Positions 25,387-34,200 are shown, numbered from the stretch's first letter. The stretch is DNA of 64,000 bases from Candidatus Saccharimonadota bacterium (GCA_013289705.1 JABCZM010000007.1:29576-93575), one strand, 5' to 3'. Notes: generated by a model from the sequence alone, not told the origin. Program-made: numbers and translations.

Positions 25387-26490
25387 ATGAGCGAAAAAGA
25401 TGCCGATACGATAATTGCCGGACAAGATGACGTAGCGGTTGAGCCAGCAGCAGCGCTAAGCAAGCAAGACAGGCCAGCAGATATCCTGGCTCCAGATGCC
25501 ATGGAAGACGCAAACTATGTCGAGACTGATGTGTTTGCCTGGGCTAATAATTTGGTGCAATACAAAGATGAACTAAAGATCGACCTGTTTTTCTTTAATA
25601 AAAATTATACAGTGTACAAGACCACGCGTAGCAAGGTTTTAGACAAGCAGATGGAGCCGATTTTCATCGACGAAATTTTGGAATACATGCTGGAAGGTGC
25701 CGACAATGGGCTGATTGTGCGTGGCTTCGAAGATGCCGAGGCCGAAGAAAATGTGCTGATGCGCACGCGGCTCAAGAATGTCGAAAAGGCCAAAGAAACG
25801 CTCAACTGGCTTAAAACCCAGATGCACGAAATTGAACTGTTCAATGACGAAGAGCACGATATTAAGCGCATGAAAGGCGTGATTGCGCGTGTGAGTCACG
25901 AAGGGACGGACAAATCTTTTTACGTTATTAAACAGCTTCCGCAATCACAAATTATTCGCGGGAAAACTGGCTGGATGCTGCGCGAAGGCAAGTTTGTGCC
26001 GTTTGATGCCGAAGCGGCACTGCGGATTCCAACCGATAACCAATTGCTAGTTTTAGATCAAGACATGTACGTGTTCAACCAGTCAAAACTCAAGACACTG
26101 TTTGGCTACGACGCCAAAGAAGCTAGCATTGCCGAAGCTAAAGTGCGTGAAATCGAACAGTTTTTCCGGCTGAGCTTTGCCGAAGGTTTAAGCTTGCAAT
26201 CACTTGTGAAAGGCAACCGGGCAACCATTAAAAAACTGCAAAAAATTCAGCCAAGCTTGGTCAAGCAAGAAGATCTGGTTGATCATGGCGAAGAGCTTGA
26301 TATAGGCCTGATGACCGACGAATCCGGAGCGATTATTATCATGGACGAGAAAGACCTGACGCGCTTCGTGAACCTGTTAAATGACGATTATGTTGAATCA
26401 CCGATGACGGGATTGCGCTACGAAATTAAGAGTAAGCGCTTACTAAAACCACCAAGCGACGATGATCTTTTAAAGCAGCTTGGAGCCTAG
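25387..26490 (+). CDS. DUF4868 (KwaB-like) protein
   Basis: 367 aa. N-terminal ~50 residues are Asp/Ala-rich and probably disordered. The middle and C-terminal region resembles DUF4868, the family of KwaB from the Kiwa anti-phage system: FYVIKQLPQSQIIRGKTG, then a run around residues 205-240 (PTDNQLLVLDQDMYVFNQ, then LKTLFGYD). This is recognition by pattern, not a search. No KwaA-like membrane protein is adjacent: a HAD gene precedes and RNase H follows 7 nt later. AGGGAAG lies ~12 nt before the ATG. It may be a defence component or a housekeeping member of the family. Confidence 0.55.
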   Translation: MSEKDADTIIAGQDDVAVEPAAALSKQDRPADILAPDAMEDANYVETDVFAWANNLVQYKDELKIDLFFFNKNYTVYKTTRSKVLDKQMEPIFIDEILEYMLEGADNGLIVRGFEDAEAEENVLMRTRLKNVEKAKETLNWLKTQMHEIELFNDEEHDIKRMKGVIARVSHEGTDKSFYVIKQLPQSQIIRGKTGWMLREGKFVPFDAEAALRIPTDNQLLVLDQDMYVFNQSKLKTLFGYDAKEASIAEAKVREIEQFFRLSFAEGLSLQSLVKGNRATIKKLQKIQPSLVKQEDLVDHGEELDIGLMTDESGAIIIMDEKDLTRFVNLLNDDYVESPMTGLRYEIKSKRLLKPPSDDDLLKQLGA

Positions 26491-26497
26491 CAGTGCA

Positions 26498-26923
26498 ATG
26501 ATTACGTATTACACCGATGGCAGCTGCGAACCGAACCCAGGCACGGGCGGCTTCGCGGTGATTAAAGAGATGAAGCCAGCAGTGCTGGGTGGCGAGCACG
26601 AAACAACTAACATCCGGATGGAAGGTTTGGCGATTATTGCAGCACTCAAAGATGCAAACGGTGAGGCCTGCGAAATCTATAGTGATAGCGAATTTTGGAT
26701 CAAGGTCATTACCGTCTGGTCGCTGCCATGGGAAACTAACGGCTGGAAGAAAAAAGGTGGCCCCATCAAAAATCTCGATATTGTGCGGGAAGTTTGCCCG
26801 CTGTACCGTGCCTCGAAGGCCACGCTCATCTGGGTACGCGGCCACAATAATGACCCAGGCAACGAACTAGCCGACCATTGGGCCAATGAAGCGCGTAGGC
26901 AGCAACTGACAAAAAGGGTATAA
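26498..26923 (+). CDS. rnhA: Ribonuclease HI
   Basis: 141-aa enzyme cutting RNA in RNA:DNA hybrids. Catalytic carboxylates are visible: Asp7 in YYTDGSC, Glu42 in RMEGLAI, Asp63 in YSDSEFW and the last Asp in NELADHWANEA. The handle region KKKGGPIKN and VRGHNNDPGN also match. ATG 26498 is chosen, 7 nt after the DUF4868 stop, so it is likely cotranscribed with it. Confidence 0.93.
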   Translation: MITYYTDGSCEPNPGTGGFAVIKEMKPAVLGGEHETTNIRMEGLAIIAALKDANGEACEIYSDSEFWIKVITVWSLPWETNGWKKKGGPIKNLDIVREVCPLYRASKATLIWVRGHNNDPGNELADHWANEARRQQLTKRV

Positions 26924-26961
26924 GTACCTCTGTGTAGCTGGCTTGGTCTTGCGGGTGGGAC

Positions 26962-27020
26962 TATACTTAAAGTAGAAACAAAGAGCGTTTAAACAACCGA
27001 CAACTTTAAGCGGAGGAGGT
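26962..27020 (+). promoter_or_regulatory. Promoter, leader and strong ribosome-binding site of the VOC gene
   Basis: TATACT at 26962-26967 starts a ~50-nt leader ending in GGAGGAGGT (27012-27020), the best Shine-Dalgarno in the window, 4 nt before ATG 27025. This contrasts with the leaderless neighbours and supports ATG 27025 over GTG 27019. Confidence 0.7.
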
Positions 27021-27024
27021 GAAT

Positions 27025-27399
27025 ATGTTAAGTAATTTTAATGTTAGCCCAGTGCTGGCAGTGAAGGACTTGGCGAGCGCAACACAATTCTACGGCGGCG
27101 TGCTGGGCCTGCAACCAGCCACAGAAAACGATTACGAAATCTACTACAAAACAGGCGGCGGTACATTAGAAGTGTACGTATCAAGTTATGCCGGTACCAA
27201 TCAAGCCACTGCGGCGACCTGGGAAGTAACCGGTATCGAAACATTAGTGAGTGACCTCAAAGACAAAGGTATTAATTTTGAACACTACGATATGCCCGGT
27301 GCCAAGCTAGAGGGTGATATCCATGTCATGGAGGGTATGAAAGCCGCCTGGTTCAAGGATCCGGATGGCAATATTCTATGCCTACACCAGGGCAGCTAG
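27025..27399 (+). CDS. VOC/glyoxalase-fold protein
   Basis: 124 aa with the duplicated beta-alpha-beta-beta-beta fold. Recognisable blocks: SPVLAVKDLASATQFYGGVLGL at the start and AAWFKDPDGNILCLHQ at the end, the latter carrying the usual metal-ligand region. Such proteins include lyases, dioxygenases and drug-binding proteins; the specific role cannot be assigned. Monocistronic, well-translated gene judging by its ribosome-binding site. Confidence 0.88.
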   Translation: MLSNFNVSPVLAVKDLASATQFYGGVLGLQPATENDYEIYYKTGGGTLEVYVSSYAGTNQATAATWEVTGIETLVSDLKDKGINFEHYDMPGAKLEGDIHVMEGMKAAWFKDPDGNILCLHQGS

Positions 27400-27431
27400 G
27401 GTCAGCCGTGCGAATTTGCTATGATTAAGTT

Positions 27432-28025
27432 ATGAACCCAAAACAAAAATCCGGCCAGAAGCCCAACGTCTACGCCTTTATTGATAGCCAGAACCTCAAT
27501 GTGGGTACCCAGAAATTTGGCTGGAAGATGAACTGGGCTCGTTTTCGCATCTTTTTGGCGGAAGAGTACAACGTCACGAAGGCCTTTATGTTCATCGGCT
27601 ATATTCCCGAAAACGAAGGTCTGTACGATCAGATGCACGATGCCGGATTCTTAGTAGTATTGAAGCCAACATTCGATATGACGCGCCTGCAGCCAGAAGC
27701 TCCCAAAGAAGTTAAAGAACCTGAACCCGGCGCTGAGCCGGAAGAGAAAAAGCCGGTGAAGGGCAATATCGATGCCGATCTAGTCCTATGGACCATGAAA
27801 GAATTAAAAAATTACGACAAAGCCATCATTGTATCTGGTGACGGTGACTTTTACTCCCTGGTAGAATACCTTGAAGCTGAACACAAATTGTTACACCTGC
27901 TGACGCCAAGCGGCCATTATTCACAGCTCTACAACAAGTACGAACAGTATGTCGTACGGCTGGATAACTTCAAACGAACGCTGGCATATCGCACAACCGC
28001 CCATCGCCGACCATCAAAAAAATAA
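27432..28025 (+). CDS. NYN/LabA-like PIN-fold nuclease
   Basis: 197 aa. NYN-domain acidic residues are seen in YAFIDSQNLNVG, KGNIDADLVLW and VSGDGDFYSLVEYL; the fold is a PIN-like Mg-dependent RNase, known in LabA/YacP-type proteins. A Glu/Pro/Lys-rich linker (~98-117) interrupts the domain. The C-terminus is basic (TTAHRRPSKK), suiting nucleic-acid binding. TATGAT (27420-27425) ends 6 nt before the ATG: leaderless. Confidence 0.87.
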   Translation: MNPKQKSGQKPNVYAFIDSQNLNVGTQKFGWKMNWARFRIFLAEEYNVTKAFMFIGYIPENEGLYDQMHDAGFLVVLKPTFDMTRLQPEAPKEVKEPEPGAEPEEKKPVKGNIDADLVLWTMKELKNYDKAIIVSGDGDFYSLVEYLEAEHKLLHLLTPSGHYSQLYNKYEQYVVRLDNFKRTLAYRTTAHRRPSKK

Positions 28026-28076
28026 GGCAACCTCGCGCTGTGGCCAAAACCACCCCAGGCCAGCTATACTAGCCGT

Positions 28077-28646
28077 ATGACTCAACAAAATTCCCCAGTT
28101 CTATACAAGCAATTGATCGCCAGCGATACACAAGTCGAAGCGCGTATCGAAGAACTGGCCGCCGAAATAATCAAGTGTTATAAAACCAAAAAACCTCTTT
28201 TCATTTGTTTATTGCGGGGCGGTGCGCCATTTGCCAGTCGCTTGATGTTTGCAATTACACGCCAGGATCCTTATTTTTATCCAGAACTCGACTACTTGAC
28301 GGTTAAAACGTATGGCGATGCTCAAACAGACAAGCCGCCAGCACTGATTATGGATTTATCGCCTAGCACCAAGGCGGCTGGCCGACTGGTAATTTTGCTC
28401 GACGACGTACTAGATAAGGGAGTTACGGCCGATTTTGCCCATCGTCACTTGATGGAAAAACATGCTGTCGCAGAAGTTGATTGCGTGGTGCTTATCCAAA
28501 AAAATCGTGAGCGCAAAGTGTATCGCACGGCAACGTTGTTTGGCTTTGAGTCGCCAGCGGATTGGCTAACGGGCATGGGGTTGGATGATTCTCGCATTGC
28601 CCATGAAGCCAATCGCTGGGCAGGCTACGTTGCGATTGCCAATTAA
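28077..28646 (+). CDS. hpt: Hypoxanthine phosphoribosyltransferase-like
   Basis: 189-aa purine-salvage enzyme joining a base to PRPP. PRPP loop VILLDDVLDKGVTADF, LLRGGAPFASRL (loop I region) and VDCVVLIQKNRE are typical of HGPRTases. A de novo purine route is not visible, so salvage fits the expected lifestyle. TATACT (28065-28070) ends 6 nt before the ATG, no ribosome-binding site. Confidence 0.88.
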   Translation: MTQQNSPVLYKQLIASDTQVEARIEELAAEIIKCYKTKKPLFICLLRGGAPFASRLMFAITRQDPYFYPELDYLTVKTYGDAQTDKPPALIMDLSPSTKAAGRLVILLDDVLDKGVTADFAHRHLMEKHAVAEVDCVVLIQKNRERKVYRTATLFGFESPADWLTGMGLDDSRIAHEANRWAGYVAIAN

Positions 28647-28746
28647 GCTAAAGTTGTCGTAAAACACAGTCCTTTATTACCAATTTATTGCCTGAAACCT
28701 TTTAAGCTGTACGCTTTGGCTGGCAAGGTGCTACAATCGGAGGTCT

Positions 28747-30537
28747 ATGAGGCAGACACAAGCACTACGGGTTATGTTGGACGGGGAATCGGTTTTTTTA
28801 ACTGGTGCACCTGGTGCTGGCAAAACATACGTTTTAAATGAGTTTATTCATCGTGCTACCAAACTAGGCAAGACCGTCGCTGTTACGGCCAGCACGGGCA
28901 TCGCCGCCACGCACATTGGTGGAACAACAATTCATTCATGGTCTGGACTGGGCATTCGTGACCGGTTGAATGAATACGACCGGCAATGGCTAAAGGCAAA
29001 CGATAAATTACGCAAACGCTACAATGCTGCCGATGTTCTGGTAATAGACGAGATTTCGATGCTCCACGGTGCGCGGCTCGACATGGTCAATGAAGCCTGC
29101 AAAATTTTACGTGATAGCGATAGGCCGTTTGGTGGTTTGCAAGTTATTTTGGTAGGTGATTTATTCCAGTTGCCACCAGTCACGCGGGGAAGCGAGCTGC
29201 TTGATTTTGCCCATACTTCGGCTGCTTGGCACGAACTTGCGCCAAAAATCTGTTACATCACCGAGCAGCATCGTCAGGCGGGTGATGCCTTGCTTGACGT
29301 GCTCGAAGCCATGCGTCGTGGCCAACTCGAAGATGTACACGCCGAAGCCTTGCAGGAGCGGCTTGGCCAAAAACCAGACGAATCCGCACCAGTGACCAGG
29401 CTCTATGCTCACAATATCGATGTCGAAAGCATTAACCAAAAGCATCTTGCAGCTATAAGTTCTGATACAAAATTGTATACAATGCAAACCAAGGGTACTG
29501 CTGCTAAGGTAGAGCAGCTTACCAAAAGTGTTTTGGCCCCCGAAAAGCTTGAGCTCAAAATTGGTGCAGAAGTCATGTTTGTCGCCAATAATTTCGCGGC
29601 AGGCTTCGTCAATGGCAGTCGCGGTCAGGTAGTTCAGTTTAGTGACGGTATGCCACTTGTAAAGCTGCTAGCTACTAGCCGAATCATTAAAGTCGAACTA
29701 CATAACTGGTCGTTAGTCGAAGATGATCGCAAAAAAGCCGAAGTCTCGCAGCTACCGCTACGTTTAGCTTGGGCCATTACCATTCACAAAAGCCAGGGTA
29801 TGAGCCTAGATGCCGCCGAGATTGATCTGAGCAAGTCATTCACTCCTGGTATGGGCTATGTGGCCCTTAGTCGGGTTCGCAGCTTGCAAGGTGTGTATCT
29901 GACGGGCATAAATCATGTGGCACTGCAGCTCAATCCAACTATTTATGATTTTGATCGCCAGCTTCAAAAAGCCTCCAATACGTTGGCCGAACAAACTCTG
30001 GACGTTGCCGAAGAAATTGCGCCGCTTTCCGAATCCGAACCAGAAACAGAGCCAATCGAATATGACAAAGAACTATTCGAAAAACTCAAAACGTGGCGCC
30101 TCAGCCGAGCCGCCAACGACGGTGTACCAGCCTATGTGGTTGCCCATAACACGACGTTAGAAGCGTTAGCTGCCCGCCGTCCTACGACAGCCCAACGACT
30201 CATGGGCATTAAAGGTTTTGGTCCAGGCAAACATACCAAATACGGTGATGACGTGCTAAAAATCATCCTCGATCATCTACCAGAAGAGGCAAGAGTAGCC
30301 CAAGCTGATGAACAACCCCAGGCTGAAACCCAAGCGGCCATACCCCGCGAAGAAAAAACCGCTGCCCTCAAAGCCGAGTATCCGCGCAGCGGCAAGCGCT
30401 GGACGCCCGAAGAAGACGCCCAGCTGCTCAAAGCATTCAAAGCTCACGAATCGCTGAATAAAGTCTGTGAAACCTTAGAACGCTCGCCGGGCAGCCTATG
30501 GGTAAAATTGGCGCAACTTCTCGAAAAAGAAAGCTAA
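28747..30537 (+). CDS. PIF1-like helicase with C-terminal HRDC-like and Myb/SANT-like modules
   Basis: 596 aa. SF1B helicase core (1-~420): Walker A LTGAPGAGKTYVLN, GTTIHSW, Walker B VLVIDEISML, VGDLFQLPPV, and a late IHKSQGMSLDAAEID motif. Residues ~435-515 resemble an HRDC domain (LKTWRLSRAANDGVPAYVV... RLMGIKGFGP), and the last ~45 look like a Myb/SANT fold (KRWTPEEDAQLL). Likely resolves structured DNA or R-loops. An extended -10 (TGCTACAAT, 28732-28737) ends 9 nt before the ATG and GGAGGT lies within that gap. Confidence 0.9.
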   Translation: MRQTQALRVMLDGESVFLTGAPGAGKTYVLNEFIHRATKLGKTVAVTASTGIAATHIGGTTIHSWSGLGIRDRLNEYDRQWLKANDKLRKRYNAADVLVIDEISMLHGARLDMVNEACKILRDSDRPFGGLQVILVGDLFQLPPVTRGSELLDFAHTSAAWHELAPKICYITEQHRQAGDALLDVLEAMRRGQLEDVHAEALQERLGQKPDESAPVTRLYAHNIDVESINQKHLAAISSDTKLYTMQTKGTAAKVEQLTKSVLAPEKLELKIGAEVMFVANNFAAGFVNGSRGQVVQFSDGMPLVKLLATSRIIKVELHNWSLVEDDRKKAEVSQLPLRLAWAITIHKSQGMSLDAAEIDLSKSFTPGMGYVALSRVRSLQGVYLTGINHVALQLNPTIYDFDRQLQKASNTLAEQTLDVAEEIAPLSESEPETEPIEYDKELFEKLKTWRLSRAANDGVPAYVVAHNTTLEALAARRPTTAQRLMGIKGFGPGKHTKYGDDVLKIILDHLPEEARVAQADEQPQAETQAAIPREEKTAALKAEYPRSGKRWTPEEDAQLLKAFKAHESLNKVCETLERSPGSLWVKLAQLLEKES

Positions 30538-30631
30538 TGGTACGTTGGGTTCTTCCGAATGGGCACTATTTGTTAGAATTATTGAGTGAGGCCAATGTAC
30601 AAGGACTAACCCGAATTAGCAGGCAACTCTG

Positions 30632-31282
30632 ATGATAGCAATTGATTTACACACTCATTCCACTGCATCGCCCGACGGCGGTCTACGGGCCGAAGACTAC
30701 GACCGTATGTTTGCGCACAATAGCTTGCATGTTGTCGCGGTAACAGATCATAATTCGATTCAAATGGCGCTCGTGCTGCACAAAAAATTTGGTGAGCGCA
30801 TCATTATTGGTGAGGAAGTCATGGCGCAGGAAGGTGAGATTATTGGTTTATATTTGCACAAAGCCATACCGGCGGGTTTGAGTGCCGTCGCTACAGCCCA
30901 GGCCATCAAACAGCAGGGTGGCCTGGTGTATATCCCGCACCCCTTCGAAACAGTCCGCAAAGGCTTACCGCTCGCCGTGCTCAATACCATTATCGACGCC
31001 GTCGACATTATCGAAACCCGTAACGGTAGGGCTATCTTTCAAAAATACGACAAGCAAGCTGTTGCTTGGTCGCAGGCTTACTACAAGCCTGGGGCTGCCA
31101 GCAGTGATGCTCATGGTCGCCATGGTTGGGGCAAAACCTACAGCCAAATTAGCGCTATGCCCAGCCGTGAAACACTCGTGAAACTCCTGCAAACCGCACA
31201 ATACAGTCACGCATTTCCTGGCGTTCGAGCCATCCTGTACCCCAAATATAACAGATTAAAAGTCAAGAAAAACCATGCTTAA
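30632..31282 (+). CDS. PHP-domain metal-dependent phosphoesterase
   Basis: 216 aa. Metal-binding motifs DLHTHSTASPDG, VTDHNS, an EEV following, YIPHPFE and SSDAHGRHGWG are in the order of PHP/TrpH-type enzymes, which hydrolyse 5'-phosphates of nucleotides or oligonucleotides. Preceded by ~95 nt without a gene containing TAGAAT near 30574-30579. Overlaps the next gene by 8 nt. Confidence 0.9.
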   Translation: MIAIDLHTHSTASPDGGLRAEDYDRMFAHNSLHVVAVTDHNSIQMALVLHKKFGERIIIGEEVMAQEGEIIGLYLHKAIPAGLSAVATAQAIKQQGGLVYIPHPFETVRKGLPLAVLNTIIDAVDIIETRNGRAIFQKYDKQAVAWSQAYYKPGAASSDAHGRHGWGKTYSQISAMPSRETLVKLLQTAQYSHAFPGVRAILYPKYNRLKVKKNHA

Positions 31283-31832
31283 AGAATTGCTGTTTGCACT
31301 GTGGTTCTTCTTGCCAGCTGGTGTGGCAAATATGGCACCAATTCTAGTGGCTGCCGTCCCGTCGCTCAAAAAATACGATGCGCCCATCGACTGCAATCGG
31401 ACCTTTCGCGGCAAGCGAATCCTTGGTGATCATAAAACCTGGCGCGGTTTAGTGAGCGGTATGATTGCTGCGACCATTGTGCTCGGTATCCAGCAACTGG
31501 CAGTGAGTCACATCCACGCTGTTCATGTGCTGACCAGCCAGGTCAACTATGCGCATCTGCCAACGCTTATTCTTGGTCCGCTCTTTGGGCTTGGTGCGCT
31601 TGGCGGCGATGCCATCGAGAGCTTCTTTAAGCGTCAAAGAGGTGTTGCGCCCGGTCGCGGCTGGTTCCCATTCGACCAAACCGACTACATCATTGGTGGT
31701 GCCGTCGCCACAATGCCATTCGTGACGCTGAGCTTGCCGCAATACGGCCTGTTGCTACTGCTCTGGCTTTTGGTGCATATTGTTGTTAGCTACATTGGTT
31801 ACAAACTACACCTCAAAGAACGTCCGATATAG
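31275..31832 (+). CDS. CarS-like (CDP-archaeol synthase family) integral membrane cytidylyltransferase
   Basis: 185 aa with four to five membrane helices. The block FRGKRILGDHKTWRG (residues ~36-50) and the acidic signature GGDAIESFFKRQRGV-PGRGWFPFDQTDY (~113-140) define the CarS/DUF46 family, related to CdsA. In archaea it makes CDP-archaeol; bacterial members probably activate another lipid alcohol with CTP. Neighbour of a PHP phosphoesterase with which it overlaps. It does not prove ether lipids. Confidence 0.85.
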   Translation: MLKELLFALWFFLPAGVANMAPILVAAVPSLKKYDAPIDCNRTFRGKRILGDHKTWRGLVSGMIAATIVLGIQQLAVSHIHAVHVLTSQVNYAHLPTLILGPLFGLGALGGDAIESFFKRQRGVAPGRGWFPFDQTDYIIGGAVATMPFVTLSLPQYGLLLLLWLLVHIVVSYIGYKLHLKERPI

Positions 31833-31856
31833 GCATCTTGATCATCTTTATTAAAT

Positions 31857-32648
31857 TTACCTCTGAATTTCTAAGGGCGTAGCTGTCGCCCACATAGCAT
31901 CAAACAGCTGTTGCATCATGGCTTTGAGCCCAGGATGGTGAATCTCCAAGGCTAATTGCTGCTCTTTGCTGTAGTCCACGAGCGTCACAACGTCATTGTA
32001 TATGTACGTCTCAAAGTTAATCCGCAGCACTTCGGGGTCAATATGGCGCAAAAACGCTCTTTTTGGTTCAAACGGTTCAAGCTCCTCAGCCGTTACGCTT
32101 GTTGCATTGGTGAGGTCATAGCTAATGAGCTCTTGCTCCATGCATCGTTCGCGGCAACGGCGGGCAAATGCTTTATCAAGATGTTGGCTCAAATGTGCCA
32201 CCTCAAACACGCGGAACTCTTTATCGGCCTTAGTTAGATTCCAGTTTACTTGCTTTAGCCCGGCCAACCCGTAGTAGTGCTGTGTAGTCGCCTTTGGGCC
32301 GCTGGCACCGGCCAATTGTTGCATTAGCTCTGTCATTGAGCCAAGGTTACGCTTTACGGCTGCCGTCTCTGCTTCACGGTTGGCAATTAACGCCTCTAGG
32401 TTTTCCAGTGACAACGTGCGAAACAACGTGCCATAGCTCAGTTGCTCGGCACTTACCAAGCCCTTGGCCTGGAGCTCTTCCAGATGCCGATATACTTGTG
32501 TGCGACTAATATTTGTCGCCTTAGCAAGCTGCAGGGCAGACGATGGCCCCAACTTCGTAAGTTCCAGATAGGCCAGTGTAGCCTCAGGCTCAATCCCCAA
32601 GACTTGTAAATATTTCTGGACAACTTTGAGCTGCTCTGTGGATACCAT
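31857..32648 (-). CDS. TrmB-type HTH transcriptional regulator
   Basis: 263 aa. N-terminal winged helix of the TrmB type (LGIEPEATLAYLELTKLGPS, then LAKATNISRTQVYRHLEELQAKGLV), a short coiled coil (~85-110) and a C-terminal ligand/sensor domain. ATG 32648 (or 32654) is chosen because the likely -10 (TGTTAT, 32659-32664 on this strand) lies just upstream; longer versions would begin inside the promoter. Divergent from the receiver/2OG-oxygenase cluster and probably its regulator as well as its own. Confidence 0.8.
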   Translation of the reverse strand: MVSTEQLKVVQKYLQVLGIEPEATLAYLELTKLGPSSALQLAKATNISRTQVYRHLEELQAKGLVSAEQLSYGTLFRTLSLENLEALIANREAETAAVKRNLGSMTELMQQLAGASGPKATTQHYYGLAGLKQVNWNLTKADKEFRVFEVAHLSQHLDKAFARRCRERCMEQELISYDLTNATSVTAEELEPFEPKRAFLRHIDPEVLRINFETYIYNDVVTLVDYSKEQQLALEIHHPGLKAMMQQLFDAMWATATPLEIQR

Positions 32649-32688
32649 GTGCATAAGCATAACACACTTGTCCGTATTTCTGGACAAC
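32611..32688. promoter_or_regulatory. Duplicated 14-nt operator-like repeat at the TrmB-like regulator
   Basis: TATTTCTGGACAAC occurs exactly at 32611-32624 (early codons) and 32675-32688 (promoter). On the minus strand the promoter copy contains TTGTCC, which fits the -35, and forms an inverted repeat TTGTCC-N8-GGACAA. Spacing and placement suggest autorepression or control of the divergent cluster; inference. Confidence 0.55.
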
Positions 32689-32746
32689 CTTTTTACTTTT
32701 CTATCTTTGGCTGTAATAATTGAGCTGTCATTTAAGGAGTTATTTT

Positions 32747-33103
32747 GTGAAGCGTGCCAAATCAGGCTTATTTTTGGCCGATAATGATCAATGTGTCCAC
32801 ACTACCCTCAGCCTCTTGTTTGAAGACAAGTATCCAGTAGTTGCATCGGCCACAACATATGCTTTAGCCATGAAAGTTGTTCCTAAATTGACAGAACTTG
32901 GTGTTTGGGCAGCCCTCATTGATTACGATGTCGGCGGATATCGTTCCAGTTACGGACCGGAAATTCTGGCGGCCGTTCAAGAAGCTCACCCACATATTAA
33001 AACCATCGGTATTTCTGTCGATATTCCGCTAGTTGGCGCCGATGTGCCGTTTGGTGTTTATGACATCGAGCATGTAATGGACAATCTATGGGAGCAACAG
33101 TAA
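32747..33103 (+). CDS. Atypical receiver-like protein
   Basis: 118 aa, CheY-like in outline: SGLFLADNDQCV (acidic pocket), ALIDYDVGG (acceptor Asp region), YGPEILAAVQEAHPHIKTIGIS. The conserved C-terminal Lys is not evident (the region reads VYDIEHV), so signalling may be non-canonical. GTG 32747 is supported by AAGGAG (32734-32739). First gene of a rightward cluster; its stop overlaps the next ATG (TAATG). Confidence 0.7.
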   Translation: MKRAKSGLFLADNDQCVHTTLSLLFEDKYPVVASATTYALAMKVVPKLTELGVWAALIDYDVGGYRSSYGPEILAAVQEAHPHIKTIGISVDIPLVGADVPFGVYDIEHVMDNLWEQQ

Positions 33104-33792
33104 TGACGATGAACGTAGCGGAAAGATTTTGCTGGCAGACCATTGATGTAAATTCGTTGCTCGAGGTCCATAAACCGGGTTGGCGAGAAGATACACTTCG
33201 GGTTGCTACAGCGTATGCAATGCGTGAGGTGCTAAAACCGCCGCACTCGACGACCAGAGAAGCGGCGAGTGAGGTCCCGATATGGAGGGTTCCCGGAGCG
33301 GTAGTAGAAAGAGAACTACCATGGCTGATTTCATTATACGAAAACGAGCTGAGAGAGCTTGGAGAACACTGCACTGGCCAAAAACTAACGGTAGGTAGCG
33401 ATCTGCGTCATCGTATGAACATCAATGTGCAACGTCGCTACAACGATCATGCTGAGCTGGGACGATTTGACGGCCATCTTGATACAAACCCTGTGGAGTG
33501 TTTGGTGTATGCAACGGATCAACAAAAAGGTAGCGGTGGGGCACTGAGGGTTGCGAACAACAGGGGTGCAAGGGATATTGCGGAAATTGATGCTGATTAT
33601 TCGGCGATATACCCGGTTGTTGGTCATGCAGTTTACTTTGACGGTAGACACAACCCACATTACGTAGATCCACTCGTTGACCCAGTCGACTTACGTGCGG
33701 CAATCGCGGCTAATTACTATACCGCTGAATGCACTGAGGCTATGCGTCCGCTCTCACTTGATGATTATCTAAGCGGTCAAAAGGTCAATTAG
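33103..33792 (+). CDS. 2-oxoglutarate/Fe(II)-dependent oxygenase-like protein
   Basis: 229 aa. The C-terminal half shows the facial-triad pattern: H-x-D in RFDGHLDTNP, a distal His in HNPHYVDPL and a downstream Arg in DLRAAIAANYYT that could bind 2-oxoglutarate, as in prolyl-hydroxylase-type enzymes. Substrate unknown; such enzymes hydroxylate protein side chains, nucleic acids or small molecules. ATG 33103 overlaps the preceding stop and has GGGAG at 33090-33094. Confidence 0.75.
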   Translation: MTMNVAERFCWQTIDVNSLLEVHKPGWREDTLRVATAYAMREVLKPPHSTTREAASEVPIWRVPGAVVERELPWLISLYENELRELGEHCTGQKLTVGSDLRHRMNINVQRRYNDHAELGRFDGHLDTNPVECLVYATDQQKGSGGALRVANNRGARDIAEIDADYSAIYPVVGHAVYFDGRHNPHYVDPLVDPVDLRAAIAANYYTAECTEAMRPLSLDDYLSGQKVN

Positions 33793-33801
33793 AGGAGTAT
33801 T

Positions 33802-34200
33802 ATGGCACAGGCAACAATAACGTATTATCAACTCCTGGATTTATCGACAAGGAGAGACTTCGCTGAACGAGTATTTTACGCTGTTGGTAAGGCTCTGTAC
33901 GGAAAAGACGAGAAAGATATGCTCGTAGCTGATGTTACCGTACGAACATTGCAGCTCGATAACACTGCAAGCAAATCCTCTGCCAGAGTTGAATTACATA
34001 TAGAGGTGGCCTCAGGCGAATGGCCCAAGGACGAGCAGGGCAATGACTTGAGCCGCGAGAAAACCGAAATAAAAATGAAGCAATTGGCTCACCACGTATG
34101 TGCTGATTTGGTGGTGCATCAGCCTACAGTCAGAGGGTTGAACGTGTGGTGTACACAATACCCTGCAACCGGTTGGGCGACGAATGTTGAAGAGTACTAG
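33802..34200 (+). CDS. Hypothetical protein, 132 aa
   Basis: Not recognised. Soluble, with a strand-rich middle (DMLVADVTVRTLQLDN, ARVELHIEVASGEW) and a C-terminal aromatic tail (LNVWCTQYPATGWATNVEEY). GAGGAG lies about 7 nt before the ATG. Sits between the 2OG oxygenase (9 nt) and a membrane protein (12 nt) in the same transcription unit, so may be a substrate or partner of the oxygenase. Confidence 0.7.
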   Translation: MAQATITYYQLLDLSTRRDFAERVFYAVGKALYGKDEKDMLVADVTVRTLQLDNTASKSSARVELHIEVASGEWPKDEQGNDLSREKTEIKMKQLAHHVCADLVVHQPTVRGLNVWCTQYPATGWATNVEEY

